DNA from: Hygrophila difformis
Lineage: Eukaryota; Streptophyta; Magnoliopsida; Lamiales; Acanthaceae
DNA: 64,000 bases
Assembly: GCA_030278955.1 (NCBI GenBank)
Contig: JAOANR010000003.1
Location: 35,172,054-35,236,053, forward strand
Direction: 5' to 3'
Shown: one piece after another, positions 34,647 through 46,320 of the stretch
How the letters are laid out: each line of letters starts with the position of its first letter
Position numbering within the stretch: the first letter of the stretch is position 1
Made by a program: the position numbers and the translations under genes
The notes under the pieces: generated by a model
What the model was told of the DNA's origin: nothing
Database searches by the model: none
The model's input: the letters and a program-made list of their open reading frames with translations, nothing else

Positions 34647-37156
34647 TGTAACACCCCGGATTTGATAACCCAGGCCGGGATGTCACCGCCACATCCCTCT
34701 AGCAAGACACAGATTCTCCGGGCTTGCCAAAGAGATGCAAGGCTATAGATATTGCAAAAAGGTTTAAAAACAAGTCCGGAACCTATTTAAAAATAATAGT
34801 AAGTATCATCCACACATATAGTAGTAGTAATAGTATATCGCAGCGGAAAAATGTAAAGTGGGCCGACATGGCCAAAACTCGGGATTTACATGCCCGTTAT
34901 GCAAATATCATGAAAGCAATAAAACAATGTTAAAGTTTTTCCATCCCCCAATGCATATGCTCATGCATTATCTTCATACTCTGAAAAGAAAAGAGAAAAC
35001 AACAATTTTATCAGTATATAAAATACTGAGTAAGTCGATCCTAACATAACAATAAAGGGATTTAATTAGATAATTTAAAATTTCACTCCTAACATGCATT
35101 CACAGAATTCAAAGGAAATAATATTTTAATTGTGTACTTGAACATGCATTTAATCCACAATAACAATTTAGTCATGATATGAAATTTAAAGACATGATTT
35201 AAATGCATAATTTAAATGCATAATTTAAAGACATGCATAATTAAATAAATACTTAAAAATATTAAATCTTTTATTTCCCCGTTACGTAACCATTTCTCAG
35301 TGTTTTGTATAGCCGGTGATCCGGCGGCCGCAGCCGTTTTGTAACTATCTCGTTTAGCCGGTGATCCGGCGGCCGCAGCCGTATCTCTGCCATACCCAGT
35401 ACCACTCCGGAGCCTCGGGAAATCCATACGGACAACCCGAGAGAGTAGGCCATGTATCTCCCGCCGATTGGCGTAATATCTCATCAAATTCTCTCGTCCA
35501 TTATAGGCCCGAAGAGAAAGGCTAGAGGGGCACCCTGCAGAGCACTCACCCTCCACCCAAGTATCTCATGTATCGTTTAGATTTAATGTATCGGGGTTTT
35601 TCAAAAGTATAGATGTATCGTATTTCAAATCTTTGATCGTTCGTTTCGAAATTTCAAAATCCTTCGATTTAAAAGTAACTTGGCGTCACAGTTTACGCCT
35701 TTTCAATTTAAAAATTCGGTTTAAGTCCGAAAAATCTGAAACTTTCACAGTCTATGCAAAACACACTAACGAACAACTTTCGTGTTTTAACTTTCTCGAA
35801 ATAAGTTGAGGAAACATGTCAAAAATCGAGTTTAATGCGAAAACAGTTTACTGTCCCGAAGCAGATTTGTCACAGTTTGGAAAATTGGCTTTTTACATAT
35901 CAAATGGACTCCAAAAATTCTGAAATTTTAACCACATATACTAGACATGATTATCTAAAACTTTCATTTAGATTGCAAAGATCAAATCGGACTACAAAAT
36001 ATAGAAACAGACTCACTAAGTTCGGACATGTTCATAGGCAGATTTCAAACACGTTTTGTCAAAATAGTTTCTTTTCGATGCGATTTAAAATAGCAAACCT
36101 TAACGAAAATGTCTGAAATTTTTACACAACCTAGATTTATGTGTTAGGATTAAAAGTCTAGTTTTGAGTTTCCCGGATTGAATCCTCGAAATATGAGTTT
36201 TAGACAGATTTAAAAAACTGCGCGTATTGGGGTTTTTAATTTCGGTTTTTACGTTTCGTCGCATTACGACTATACCGGACACCCCTAAACCACCCGTATT
36301 GATATGGAAGGCTCAACTTACAGTGTTTGTGTTCTTGAGTCATCCTAGGGTCGCTCGGCTTGTCCGAAAACACTACGAACGGATCCTTGCACACGTTCTC
36401 TTCCTCCTTCGATCACGAACGTGATTACAAGTCCAATATTCGAAAGTTAGATTAAAAATTGGAGATAAAAACGAGTAGATGAATCTGGATACTCTTACCA
36501 ACGATCTAAGGGGTGTAAACCTTGATCTACACGTTCCTATGGTCGTCGATGGTTGCCGGAAGTCGCCGGAAGTTCGTCGGAAGTTCGACGGGAGAGTGTT
36601 TTGGCTTGGGAGAGTTTGGGGAGAGTGGAGGGAGATTTGTGACTGATGAAAAGGGTGGGGAGGCAGCCCTAAGTCGCCCTAAAAGCTTTCCTCTCGACCA
36701 AAATCTGCTTTCCAAAGTCGGGGGGTCGAATTATGGTAAGAAATCGCCGAAAACGCGCAACTTGCCAAATCCTGTGGAGCCACGCGGGGTTGGCGCGCCT
36801 TTTGGCCAAACCCCGCCCGGCCAGCTCGCGGTCCCCGCCTGGACTGCGGTCCGGGCGGGTCCGTGCGATCCGATCCGTCGGGTCTTTTTCTCCTCTCTTT
36901 CGGACTTTTATCCTTCCACGTTTCCGCGCTCGATTTTCCGGGTCCTTTTCGGATTATGCTTCTCATCATAAATTTATTCCGTCTCAATTCGATTTCATTC
37001 TTGAAATCTTAAGACCGTCGGTTTTGGTCCGTCGGGTTCTAATTCGTCGTCCTTTGACTTCCGTGCATTTCTGCGCCTACGGGTTCTCGGAAACAAAACC
37101 TTCCCTCCTATTGGATTAATTCCTATTTTTATATTCTAAAATTTACGGGTATTACA
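34647..37156 (-). repeat. 3' LTR of G2 (2510 bp)
   Basis: TG...CA ends: TGTAATACCCG on the minus strand at 37156 and TGTTACA at 34647. It includes about 65 bp (34793-34857) missing from the partner LTR. Contains two GCGGCCGC-centred tandem units (35315-35385). Open frames such as 36522-36971 recur in both LTRs and are not genes. Confidence 0.95.
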
Positions 37157-37417
37157 GTCTACCCCCCTTAAGAACCAACTTCGTCCTCGAAGTTGCACTT
37201 CATCCTCTCGCGAGTTCGAGAATTGTTTGATTAAGCGATTGTATTATTGTGTGTCGTTGTTTGTTATTATTTGACTGAACCCAGAATTGAAATTTCCGAG
37301 TTGCCTACGTACCCCGTGAAGGGATCAAGTCATTACGTAGTTCAAAACAATTTGAATTTGTTTATTTGGGGTACAAAGTATTCGTATAAAATATCCGGAA
37401 ATATTCGGGTCGTCACA
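37157..37417 (-). other. Inner purine tract and spacer block of G2
   Basis: On the minus strand the block starts TGTGACGACCCG (37417). It ends with hairpin CAACTTCG AGGA CGAAGTTG (37195-37176) and purine tract CTTAAGGGGGGTAGAC (37172-37157), directly before the LTR. Homologous to 2284-2509 in G1 and 56231-56485 in G3. Confidence 0.85.
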
Positions 37418-37433
37418 TCCTCCCCCTCTTAAG
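37418..37433 (-). other. Outer purine tract (PPT-a) of G2
   Basis: Minus-strand CTTAAGAGGGGGAGGA precedes TGTGACGACCCG. It is not the tract that set the LTR edge in this copy, yet it is well preserved. Confidence 0.75.
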
Positions 37434-37440
37434 ATTACAG

Positions 37441-37683
37441 TTATGCCCCCATAACTGTTGTTGCATTGTCTTGGAATAGGGTTGGGTAACGATCCTTCAT
37501 GTCTGCCTCTAGCTCCCACGTTGCCGTCTCGGCTTCGTGGTTAGACCAAAGGACCTTGACCATTCTCACGGTCTTATTCCTTGTTACCCTCTCCTTCTTG
37601 TCTAGTATTCGCACCGGAATTTCTTCGTAGCTTGTCATCGTCCAGCTCAATTTCCTCCAGTTGGAGTACGTGGGTCGGATCAT
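37441..37683 (-). CDS. Chromodomain-like tail of G2 pol, out of frame
   Basis: Encodes [20 protein letters not shown] and [16 protein letters not shown], the C-terminal end of integrase that in chromoviruses recognises chromatin. A net two-base deletion relative to G1 near 37637-37645 puts it in a different frame from the upstream polyprotein. The polyprotein therefore ends with an unrelated short tail at 37574 and lacks this segment. Stop at 37441, 8 bases before the outer purine tract. Confidence 0.85.
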   Translation of the reverse strand: MIRPTYSNWRKLSWTMTSYEEIPVRILDKKERVTRNKTVRMVKVLWSNHEAETATWELEADMKDRYPTLFQDNATTVMGA

Positions 37684-40600
37684 GGACGTATTTCTTCAGT
37701 TGTGAGACGTGGAACACGTCGTGGACACGAGCAAATTGTGGCGGTAATGCTAGTCGGTATGCAAGATTCCCCACTCTTTCTAGGATCTCGTATGGTCCTA
37801 TGTACCGTGGGCTCAATTTCCCCCGCTTCCCAAAGCGCATCACACCCTTCATCGGTGACACCTTTAACATGACCTTATCGCCTACTTGGAATTCCAATTC
37901 TTGCCGTCTCACTTCGGCATAGCTCTTTTGCCAGTCTTGCGCGGCTCTCATCTTTCCTTGGATTATTTTGACTTGTTGGGCCATGTCCTCAACAAGTTGT
38001 GGTCCAACTACCATAGCCCTCTCGCCCTCTTCCCAGCTCAATGGGCTTCGGCATTTGCGTCCATACAGTGCCTCGAAAGGTGCCATGCCAATGCTAGCAT
38101 GGTAGCTGTTGTTGTAGGAAAATTCAATCAAGGGTAAGTGATTTTCCCAACTTCCTTTAAACTCTAATACGCATGCCCTCAACATGTCTTCCAACGTTTG
38201 GATCGTTCTTTCCGTTTGTCCATCCGTCATGGGGTGGAACGCGGTACTCATCTTTATCTTCGTACCGAGGGCTTCTTGTAGTTTTGTCCAAAAATGTGAG
38301 ACGAATCTACTGTCTCTGTCCGAGATGATGTCATGTGGTACTCCATGTCGTCGTACCACGTTGTCGACATATGCCCTTGCCAATTGGTCCATGGACCAGG
38401 TATCCTTCATAGGGATAAATATGGCAGCTTTTGTCAACCTATCCACGATCACCCAGATTTTATTCATCCCCTTCGGTGAACGTGGTAGCCCCGAAACGAA
38501 GTCCATTGAAATGCTATCCCATTTCCAACTTGGGATTTCCAATGGCTGCATTAATCCTAAGGGTTTCTGTCGTACAGCCTGGACCTTCTGGCAGGTAAGG
38601 CATCTTGCCACAAACTCGGCTATTTCTCTCTTCATGTTCGGCCACCAATAGTTCTTCTTTATGTCCTTGTATAACTTCTCGCCTCCGGGGTGGACCGAGT
38701 ATGGGGTATTACGGCCTTCCTCCATTACTTTTTGCTTCAGGTCCTCGCATTTTCGTGGTATGCACCACCTTCCCTTGAAGCGGATGCTTCCGTCCTCATG
38801 GATTTTAAAATCCATTGCCTTTCCTTCAGCAATGCTCTTCCTAATTTCCTCCAGCTTTTCATCATCCAGTTGTGCTAGTCGTATCTCATCGAGTATGGTA
38901 GATCCTACTACCATCGTGTTGACGACCTCACTTACTTCGCCAGCGTGTACCAACTCCAGACTTAATTTTGCCAAGTCTCTGTACAACTCGGCCGGTACCA
39001 CAAGTGAATTCACCACGTGTTGAGTCTTTCGACTCAAGGCATCGGCCACCACGTTGGCTTTTCCCTCGTGATACGCGATTTCCAGGTCGTAATCCTTAAT
39101 CAGCTCCAACCATCTCCTTTGCCTCAAATTCAGCTCTTTTTGCGTGAATATATACTTGAGGCTCTTATGGTCGGTGAACATCCGACACTTTCGCCCATAG
39201 AGGTAGTGCCTCCATATCTTTAGAGCGAACACGACTGCGGCTAGCTCCAAGTCGTGCGTCGGATAGTTCTCTTCGTGTGGCTTTAGTTGACGTGATGCGT
39301 ATGCTATAACCCTTTGATCTTGCATTAGCACGCATCCCAATCCTTCCTTCAAGGCGTCGCCGTACACCTCGAAGTCTCCATCCTCCGATGGTAATGCCAA
39401 CACCGGCGCTGTAGTAAGTCGTTTCTTCAATTCTTGGAATGCGGAATCACACTCAATGGTCCAGTCGTATTTCACCGCTTTCTTTAACAGCTGTGTCAAT
39501 GGGCGAGCGATCCTTGAGAAATCCTTTACAAACCTTCGGTAGTACCCTGCCAATCCGAGGAAACTTCTTATCTCGGTTGGATTCTTCGGTGGCACCCATT
39601 CGGTCACTGCCGAGATCTTTGCTGGGTTTACTGCCACTCCGTTGGCGGATACGATATGTCCCAGAAATGCCACTTCTCTTAGCCAGAAGTCGCATTTGGA
39701 CAGTTTGCCATACAGCTGATTCACTCGTAAGATCCCTAACACTTTGTGTAAGTGTTCGGAATGTTCCTCTTCGCTTTTCGAGTAGATCAGGATGTCATCT
39801 ATAAACACCACTACGCATTGATCTAATAATTCCCGAAACACGTTGTTCATGAGATTCATGAACATCGCTGGGGCGTTCGTCAGCCCGAATGATAGCACCG
39901 TGAATTCGTAGTGCCCGTAGCGAGTTCTGAATGCCGTCTTTGGGATATCCTTTTCGGCGATCCTTAACTGGTGATATCCAGATCGTAGGTCGATCTTTGA
40001 AAATACTGAAGCTCCCTTCAGTTGGTCGAATAAATCCTCAATTCTGGGCAACGGGTACTTGTTCTTGACCGTGACTTGGTTAAGTCCTCTATAATCGATG
40101 CATAGTCGTAGACCTCCATCTTTCTTCTTCACGAATAAGACCGGGGCTCCCCATGGGGACGTGCTCGGCCTTATGTAGCCCTTCTCTAGCAACTCCTCGA
40201 GTTGTTCTTTTAGTTCCTTCATTTCTAGCGGCGCCATACGATAAGGAGCCTTTGAGACAGGCTCCGTTCCCGGGATGAGATCTATGGTGAATTCCAGATC
40301 TCTCTCAGGCGGCATGCCGGGAACGTCTTCCGGAAATACATCCGGGTATTCTCTCACCACCGGAATGTTATCCACCTTGACCTCTTCGGCCTCAAGGTTA
40401 TGAATGTAGCATGCATATAACGCGTAACCCTTACGCATTAAGCTACATAGCTTAATGGCGTTAACTATCTTGGTAGACTTCTTAGGGGGTTGGGAGTAAA
40501 AGATGACTCTCCTTCCCCTACTCTTTGACAACGTGATCTTTTGTTTTTGGCAATCGATCACGGCTTTATATTGGGTTAGCCAATCCATTCCTAGTATGAC

Positions 40601-42157
40601 GTCAAAATCCTGTAGTTCGAATTCTACCAAGTTCGCGAAAAACTCTACGTTCTTTATAACTATCGGAATTCCGTTATATCGCTTAGAGCATGATACTACC
40701 TCTCCCGATGGAAGTTGAATCCTTAAGTTAATCAATTCGCACTTAGGTAGATCTAGTTCAGGTAAGACTTTAGATGATATTATCGAACAACTAGCTCCTG
40801 AGTCAAACAGAACTCTAAGGGGTGTACTTAAGACATGGAACGTACCTCCCATTACGTCCCCCTGCATAGGCACATCTGCCTCATTGATGACATTCAACCG
40901 CCCCATTGGACGTCCCGGGTTGCCTTGCTGATCCCGGTTCGGGTTCTGATTCTGTTGTTGGTTTGGATTCTGTGGGGGACGTTGATTCTGATTGAGATTC
41001 TGGTTTTGAGGTGGTCTATACCCCTGGTTGTTTCCATTCCGTCCATCTTGATTGCGAGGCTGAGTTGGCCCCGTGCCCAAGTCCTCCCTCTTGGTGATGT
41101 TTTCCAGTCGAGTGCGGCACTCATTCGCCATGTGGCCGATGCGACCACACCTGTAGCAGGCGCCCTGTTGGGGGCACCCTCTGGCCAAATGAGGCCTGCC
41201 GCATCTCGGGCAAGGTGGTACCGGGTTACCCCGGAAAAGGGTTCTATCGTCATATCCTCTGTTGTTGTTTTGAGGGGGTCTGTTCAGATCTCCCCGAAAG
41301 TTTTTCCCTACAGCATTGCTACCGAAACGGTTGTCTCTACTCCTCTTATCCTGTCCCTGAGATCCTCGACTGGGTTCTCCGCTCACTTTCCTTTTTAGTT
41401 GTTGCACCCTTGCAACAGCTACCGCACGATCATACACCGATTGCAGGTCTGGGTATGGGACGCCAATGATCACCTCTCGTATAGTCAAGTTTAGCCCCAT
41501 TTCAAATTTCTGTGCCTTCTCCGCATCTGTCGGCACGAGTCTCGGTGCGAAAGGCACCAACTCCTTGAAACGGGTGTAGTATTCCTGGACTGTTTGCCCT
41601 CCTTGCTTCAGAGATAGGAACTCCTCGTACATGGCTGACTTTGTGCTCATGGGATAAAAGCGATCCCTGATCAGACCCATGAATTCTTCCCAAGAATAGG
41701 GTTCCTCGTTCTCGGCTAACTTATCTTGCATGGCACGCCACCAGTCATCCGCCTCCCCTCCGAGATAGTACGATGCCACAGGCACCTTCTCGCCAATTGG
41801 GCACTTCACCGCGTTTAGTAGCTTGTCGAATGTTCGGATCCATTCTTCAAGTTTAGTCGGGTCCTCTTCTCCGGCGTAGTTCGGCGGACGATATGAGTTC
41901 ACCATAGCTAAGTAGTTAGTGCGGGCCTCGGGTGGAGGTACCGCAGCGGCCTGGCCTTGGTTCACATGCGCGTTCCCTATCGCAATGAGAACCTCTTCTA
42001 GAGTGCGTAGGCGCGCGTCCATGTTGTTTGGCATAGGGTTTGCCGGCTCCTCTTGAGCGTGTACCCCTTCGCCGGGTATAGGCCTTTCTGGTTGCATAGG
42101 GGTTTTGTTGGTGTTTGGAGTAGTGGGCTGGGCGCGTGGTCTGCCTCTCGGTGCCAT
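37574..42157 (-). CDS. gag-pol: Ty3/gypsy gag-pol polyprotein of G2 (1527 aa)
   Basis: A single open frame from ATG at 42157. Gag (about residues 1-310) contains the capsid region ([35 protein letters not shown]). Two zinc-knuckle-like CCHC motifs follow ([28 protein letters not shown]). Protease has [13 protein letters not shown] and [11 protein letters not shown] has [35 protein letters not shown] and [11 protein letters not shown]. RNase H has [16 protein letters not shown], with Ser of the usual DAS changed to Leu, and [10 protein letters not shown]. Integrase has the [10 protein letters not shown]...CLTCQK zinc region and D, D, E in [28 protein letters not shown] and [13 protein letters not shown]. 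The protein makes particles, copies RNA and integrates DNA. The only clear defect is the frameshift before the chromodomain-like tail. Confidence 0.96.
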   Translation of the reverse strand: MAPRGRPRAQPTTPNTNKTPMQPERPIPGEGVHAQEEPANPMPNNMDARLRTLEEVLIAIGNAHVNQGQAAAVPPPEARTNYLAMVNSYRPPNYAGEEDPTKLEEWIRTFDKLLNAVKCPIGEKVPVASYYLGGEADDWWRAMQDKLAENEEPYSWEEFMGLIRDRFYPMSTKSAMYEEFLSLKQGGQTVQEYYTRFKELVPFAPRLVPTDAEKAQKFEMGLNLTIREVIIGVPYPDLQSVYDRAVAVARVQQLKRKVSGEPSRGSQGQDKRSRDNRFGSNAVGKNFRGDLNRPPQNNNRGYDDRTLFRGNPVPPCPRCGRPHLARGCPQQGACYRCGRIGHMANECRTRLENITKREDLGTGPTQPRNQDGRNGNNQGYRPPQNQNLNQNQRPPQNPNQQQNQNPNRDQQGNPGRPMGRLNVINEADVPMQGDVMGGTFHVLSTPLRVLFDSGASCSIISSKVLPELDLPKCELINLRIQLPSGEVVSCSKRYNGIPIVIKNVEFFANLVEFELQDFDVILGMDWLTQYKAVIDCQKQKITLSKSRGRRVIFYSQPPKKSTKIVNAIKLCSLMRKGYALYACYIHNLEAEEVKVDNIPVVREYPDVFPEDVPGMPPERDLEFTIDLIPGTEPVSKAPYRMAPLEMKELKEQLEELLEKGYIRPSTSPWGAPVLFVKKKDGGLRLCIDYRGLNQVTVKNKYPLPRIEDLFDQLKGASVFSKIDLRSGYHQLRIAEKDIPKTAFRTRYGHYEFTVLSFGLTNAPAMFMNLMNNVFRELLDQCVVVFIDDILIYSKSEEEHSEHLHKVLGILRVNQLYGKLSKCDFWLREVAFLGHIVSANGVAVNPAKISAVTEWVPPKNPTEIRSFLGLAGYYRRFVKDFSRIARPLTQLLKKAVKYDWTIECDSAFQELKKRLTTAPVLALPSEDGDFEVYGDALKEGLGCVLMQDQRVIAYASRQLKPHEENYPTHDLELAAVVFALKIWRHYLYGRKCRMFTDHKSLKYIFTQKELNLRQRRWLELIKDYDLEIAYHEGKANVVADALSRKTQHVVNSLVVPAELYRDLAKLSLELVHAGEVSEVVNTMVVGSTILDEIRLAQLDDEKLEEIRKSIAEGKAMDFKIHEDGSIRFKGRWCIPRKCEDLKQKVMEEGRNTPYSVHPGGEKLYKDIKKNYWWPNMKREIAEFVARCLTCQKVQAVRQKPLGLMQPLEIPSWKWDSISMDFVSGLPRSPKGMNKIWVIVDRLTKAAIFIPMKDTWSMDQLARAYVDNVVRRHGVPHDIISDRDSRFVSHFWTKLQEALGTKIKMSTAFHPMTDGQTERTIQTLEDMLRACVLEFKGSWENHLPLIEFSYNNSYHASIGMAPFEALYGRKCRSPLSWEEGERAMVVGPQLVEDMAQQVKIIQGKMRAAQDWQKSYAEVRRQELEFQVGDKVMLKVSPMKGVMRFGKRGKLSPRYIGPYEILERVGNLAYRLALPPQFARVHDVFHVSQLKKYVHDPTHVLQLEEIELDDDKLRRNSGANTRQEGEGNKE

Positions 42158-42436
42158 GCTGTTGCAAGAACAAGAGAGTTTAGATTCTTTTTGTTGAAGT
42201 ATTATATAATGCTTATGAAATAATTTGACTAAATAAATGACGATATTAACAGGTATCAGTCTGTTGGAACCTGTTAGTATAGGTTGTTGGAGTTTAGCGT
42301 ATTGTTTGTTGTTATTTGGGGTTGGTTCTACTTGCTGCTTTGTTTTTGTTTTGTTTTGTTTTTTTTTTTTTTTTTTTTCGTGAACAGTAACCTGTTCAGG
42401 TTTTTTTTTTCAACCCTAGGGTCCAGGGTGTTGGGG

Positions 42437-42473
42437 TTTAGGGTTTAGGGTGTAGGGTTTAGGGTTTAGGGTT
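42437..42473. repeat. Telomere-like TTTAGGG repeats in the G2 leader
   Basis: Plus strand reads about five TTTAGGG-type units (one is TGTAGGG), i.e. CCCTAAA in the sense direction of the element. Preceded by a run of about 20 T at 42359-42378. It lies between the coiled-coil ORF and gag, in the untranslated leader. Confidence 0.85.
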
Positions 42474-42835
42474 GGAGATACCCTTGTTTGATGATTATTT
42501 CTACATAATATATATATATATATATATTTACATATTTAGGTTATTTATTACTATTTGTATTTTTGTTTAGTTGTTATCAATAGGTCATTGATTATTATTA
42601 CCTTGTTCATTTGTTTGATCGGGTTTTAGCAGGGTATTCGAAGAGAAATAATTTAATTAAAATGTAAGGAATACTTTAAATATACTTGTATAAAGTAAAT
42701 GCTTGTAGATTTATTACTCAAGAGAAAATTTTTCAGTTGATTACAAGCATTCGTAACAGGAATGAAATAGTAGTGCTGGTACTAGTTTGGAAAAAGGGAA
42801 ATATAGATAGTAGTGCATCAGTATGGGCTCCAAGT

Positions 42836-43232
42836 CTAGAGAGCATGGGTAGGTGCATCCTCGATGGGATCGTCTCCATCGCTAGGTATGTCAATCGGTG
42901 CTGCAGCATTAGGGTGAGGTCCCGGGTTCTGAAGGACCCCTCCGTCAATCTCGTTGGCTAAGGTAGTCAACTCCCAGGCTACGTTCCCTATTTGTTCCTC
43001 CAAGTCATCACCCTTGTCTTGGAGTTGGGCCACTTGGGCTTGGAGCTGCGTGACTTGATTTTGCAGCTGGGTTATGTTATGATGATCGGTCTCCCTAAGA
43101 TGCCCCAGATGGGCCACATGGCCCTAGCTGTCCTACTCGAGTCTTGAAATAATTGATATGTTGTTGGGACTCTAAGTACGCGTTAGTCAGTTTCACCATC
43201 AAGTTGACCATGTTCATGTTGGGTTCGGCCAT
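42836..43232 (-). pseudogene. Leader ORF for a coiled-coil protein, one frameshift
   Basis: Upstream of gag on the same strand, ATG at 43232-43230 opens MAEPNMNMVNLMVKLTNAYL. After a one-base frame change near 43118-43125 the sequence continues as HLGHLRETDHHNITQLQNQV and QLQDKGDDLEEQIGNVAWEL, then an acidic Pro-rich tail ending at 42836. The Leu/Gln heptad pattern predicts a coiled coil. The whole would be roughly 130 residues. I recognise no named family. It is absent from the equivalent leader of G3 (57713-58500). It may be an accessory protein or an old gene piece; function unknown. Confidence 0.5.
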
Positions 43233-43682
43233 CTAATGTCAGCAAGGGAGGTTAGAGTCAGGACATGTTTCGAATAAAAGTCAAGATGTGCAGGAATTTA
43301 AATCTATATGGATATGCACATGCAATCCCCCCAAAAATTTAATTTAATGCATTTTTAATTTAAATTTCATCATGGTTTAAGTAAAAAAATTGGGCCTCTA
43401 TATTGGCCAAAAGTAATAATTTGGACTTAAGAAGTAAAAACATGGGTATTTGAGCCGAAATGGTTGGGCTTATAATAAATAATTATTGGGTCAAAATAGT
43501 TTAACCCCCTTTGGCTCAAAATATTACACTAATTGGATAGGAAAATTTTTGGGCTCAAATTTTGGGCTAAAATAATGACACTAGTAGTCTTAAAAATAAT
43601 AATGATAATAATAAATTTAAAAATAATACTTAGTTCAAAATATTTTAAAATAATAATAATAGTAGCTTTAAAATATTCCGGT

Positions 43683-43693
43683 CTCTGATACCA
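43683..43693 (-). other. Primer binding site of G2, initiator tRNA-Met
   Basis: Minus-strand TGGTATCAGAG, complementary to the 3' end of plant initiator tRNA-Met, begins three bases after the LTR end TGTTACA. Confidence 0.9.
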
Positions 43694-43696
43694 ACT

Positions 43697-46140
43697 TGTA
43701 ACACCCCGGATTTGATAACCCAGGCCGGGATGTCACCACCACATCCCTCTAGCAAGACACGGATTCTCCGGGCTTGCCAAAGAGATGCAAGGCTATAGGT
43801 ATTGCAAAAAGGTTTAAAAACAAGTCCGGAACCTATTTAAAGTGGGCCGACATGACCAAAATTCGGGATTTACATGCCCGTTATGCAAATATCATGAAAG
43901 CAATAAAACAATGTTAAAGTTTTTCCATCGTCCAATGCATATGCTCATGCATTATCTTCATACTCTGAAAAGAAAAGAGAAAACAACAATTTTATCAGTA
44001 TATAAAATACTGAGTAAGTCGATCCTAACATAACAATAAAGGGATTTAATTAGATAATTTAAAATTTCACTCCTAACATGCATTCACAAAATTCAAAGGA
44101 AATAATATTTTAATTGTGTACTTGAACATGCATTTAATCCACAATAACAATTTAGTCATGATATGAAATTTAAAGACATGATTTAAATGCATAATTTAAA
44201 TGCATAATTTAAAGACATGCATAATTAAATAAATACTTAAAAATATTAAATCTTTTATTTCCCCGTTACGTAACCATTTCTCAGTGTTTTGTATAGCCGG
44301 TGATCCGGCGGCCGCAGCCGTTTCATAAGTATCTCGTTTAACCGGTGATCCGGCGGCCGCAGCCGTATCTGCCATACCCAGTACCACTCCGGAGCCTCGG
44401 GAAATCCATACGGACAACCCGAGAGAGTAGGCCATGTATCTCCCGCCGATTGGCGTAATATCTCATCAAATTCTCTCGTCCATTATAGGCCCGAAGAGAA
44501 AGGCTAGAGGGGCACCCTGCAGAGCACTCACCCTCCACCTAAGTATCTCATGTATCATTTAGATTTAATGTATCGGGGTTTTTCAAAAGTATAGATGTAT
44601 CGTATTTCAAATCTTTGATCGTTCGTTTCGAAATTTCAAAATCCTTCGATTTAAAAGTAACTTGGCGTCACAGTTTACGCCTTTTCAATTTAAAAATTCG
44701 GTTTAAGTCCGAAAAATCTGAAACTTTCACAGTCTATGCAAAACACACTAACAAACAACTTTAGTGTTTTAACTTTCTCGAAATAAGTTGAGGAAACATG
44801 TCAAAAATCGAGTTTAATGCGAAAACAGTTTACTGTCCCGAAGCAGATTTGTCACAGTTCGGAAAATTGGCTTTTTGACATATCAAATGGACTCCAAAAA
44901 TTCTGAAATTTTAACCACATATACTAGACATGATTATCTACAACTTTCATTTAGATTGCAAAGATCAAATCGGAATACAAAATATAGAAACAGACTCACT
45001 AAGTTCGGACATGTCCATAGGCATATTTCAAACACGTTTTGTCAAAACAGTTTCTTTTCGATGCGATTTAAAATAGCAAACGTTAATGAAAATGTCTGAA
45101 ATTTTTACACAACCTAGATTTATGTGTTAGGATTAAAAGTCTAGTTTTGAATTTCCCGGATTGAATTCCTCGAAATATGAGTTTTAGATAGATTTAAAAA
45201 ACTGCGCGTATTGGGGTTTTTAATTTCGGTTTTTACGTTTCGTCGCATTACGACTATACCGGACGCCCCTAAACCACCCGTATTGATATGGAAGGCTCAA
45301 CTTACAGTGTTTGTGTTCTTGAGTTGTCCTAGGGTCGCTCGGCTTGTCCGAAAACACTACGAACGGATCCTTGCACACGTTCTCTTCCTCCTTCGATCAC
45401 GAACGTGATTACAAGTCCAATATTCGAAATTTAGATTAAAAATTGGAGATAAAAACGAGTAGATGAATCTGGATACTCTTACCAACGATCTAAGAGGTGT
45501 AAACCTTGATCTACACGTTCCTATGGTCGTCGATGGTTGCCGGAAGTCGCCGGAAGTTCGTCGGAAGTTCGTCGGGAGAGTGTTTTGGCTTGGGAGAGTT
45601 TGGGGAGAGTGGAGGGAGATTTGTGACTGATGAAAAGGGTGGGGAGGCAGCCCTAAATCGCCTTAAAAGCTTTCCCCTCGACCAAAATCTGCTTTCCAAA
45701 GTCGGGGGGTCGAATTATGGTAAGAAATCGCCGAAAACGCGCAACTTGCCAAATCCTGTGGAGCCACGCGGGGTTGGCGCGCCTTTTGGCCAAACCCCGC
45801 CCGGCCAGCGCGCGGTCCCCGCCTGGACTGCGGTCCGGGCGGGTCCGTGCGATCCGATCCGTCGGGTCTTTTTCTCCTCTCTTTCGGACTTTTATCCTTC
45901 CACGTTTCCGCGCTCGATTTTTCGGGTCCTTTTCGGATTATGCTTCTCATCATAAATTTATTCCGTCTCAATTCGATTTCATGCTTGAAATCTTAAGACC
46001 GTCGGTTTTGGTCCGTCGGGTTCTAATTCGTCGTCCTTTGACTTCCGTGCATTTCCGCGCCTACGGGTTCTCGGAAACAAAACCTTCCCTCCTTTTGAAT
46101 TAATTCCTATTTTTATATTCTAAAATTTACGGGTATTACA
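43697..46140 (-). repeat. 5' LTR of G2 (2444 bp)
   Basis: Matches 34647-37156 closely apart from a deletion of about 65 bp near 43840. Ends in ATTACA at 46140, directly followed by the target duplication. The 261-bp block at 37157-37417 is not part of this LTR. Confidence 0.95.
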
Positions 46141-46320
46141 ACAAGCTTCACTTTACCATAATTAGCTGTAGAGCTGTGAATGAAATCAATCATCTCTTTT
46201 GGTAGCCTGGTCTCTGACAATGTATTCAAAACGGAAATAATGGTCTCTGTTTCAAGTCCCACGGACACAACAGCGTACAAAGAATGCGGAGTCAAGTCGT
46301 ACTCGTGAATTGACTCGGGC
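46141..46320 (-). pseudogene. XPB: XPB/ERCC3 exon fragment, upstream side of G2
   Basis: After a 3' splice site (TTTTCCACAG) the exon reads IHEYDLTPHSLYAVVSVGLE, TIISVLNTLSETRLPKEMID and STANYGKVKLV, matching the N-terminal part of plant XPB. It stops at the G2 edge and resumes in the same frame at 34646, so G2 split this exon. The first and last bases of the piece include the ACAAG duplication. Confidence 0.88.

Larger units (their letters stand above)
34647..46140 (-). mobile_element. Ty3/gypsy chromovirus G2, full-length
   Basis: Minus-strand order: 5' LTR (46140-43697), tRNA-iMet primer site, leader with a coiled-coil ORF and telomere-like repeats, gag-pol (42157-37574), chromodomain tail in another frame, outer purine tract, spacer block, inner purine tract, 3' LTR (37156-34647). 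The ACAAG target duplications fix both ends and prove that this copy has the short LTR form. Only one frameshift was found in gag-pol, so the copy is young. Confidence 0.95.

Noticed and set aside
36522..37119. Open frames of 100-149 codons on both strands, repeated at 45506-46103
   Set aside because: They lie in the GC-rich part of both G2 LTRs, occur on opposite strands and show no domain; they are LTR sequence.
40835..41398. Plus-strand open frame of 187 codons
   Set aside because: Antisense to the zinc-knuckle and protease region of G2 gag-pol.
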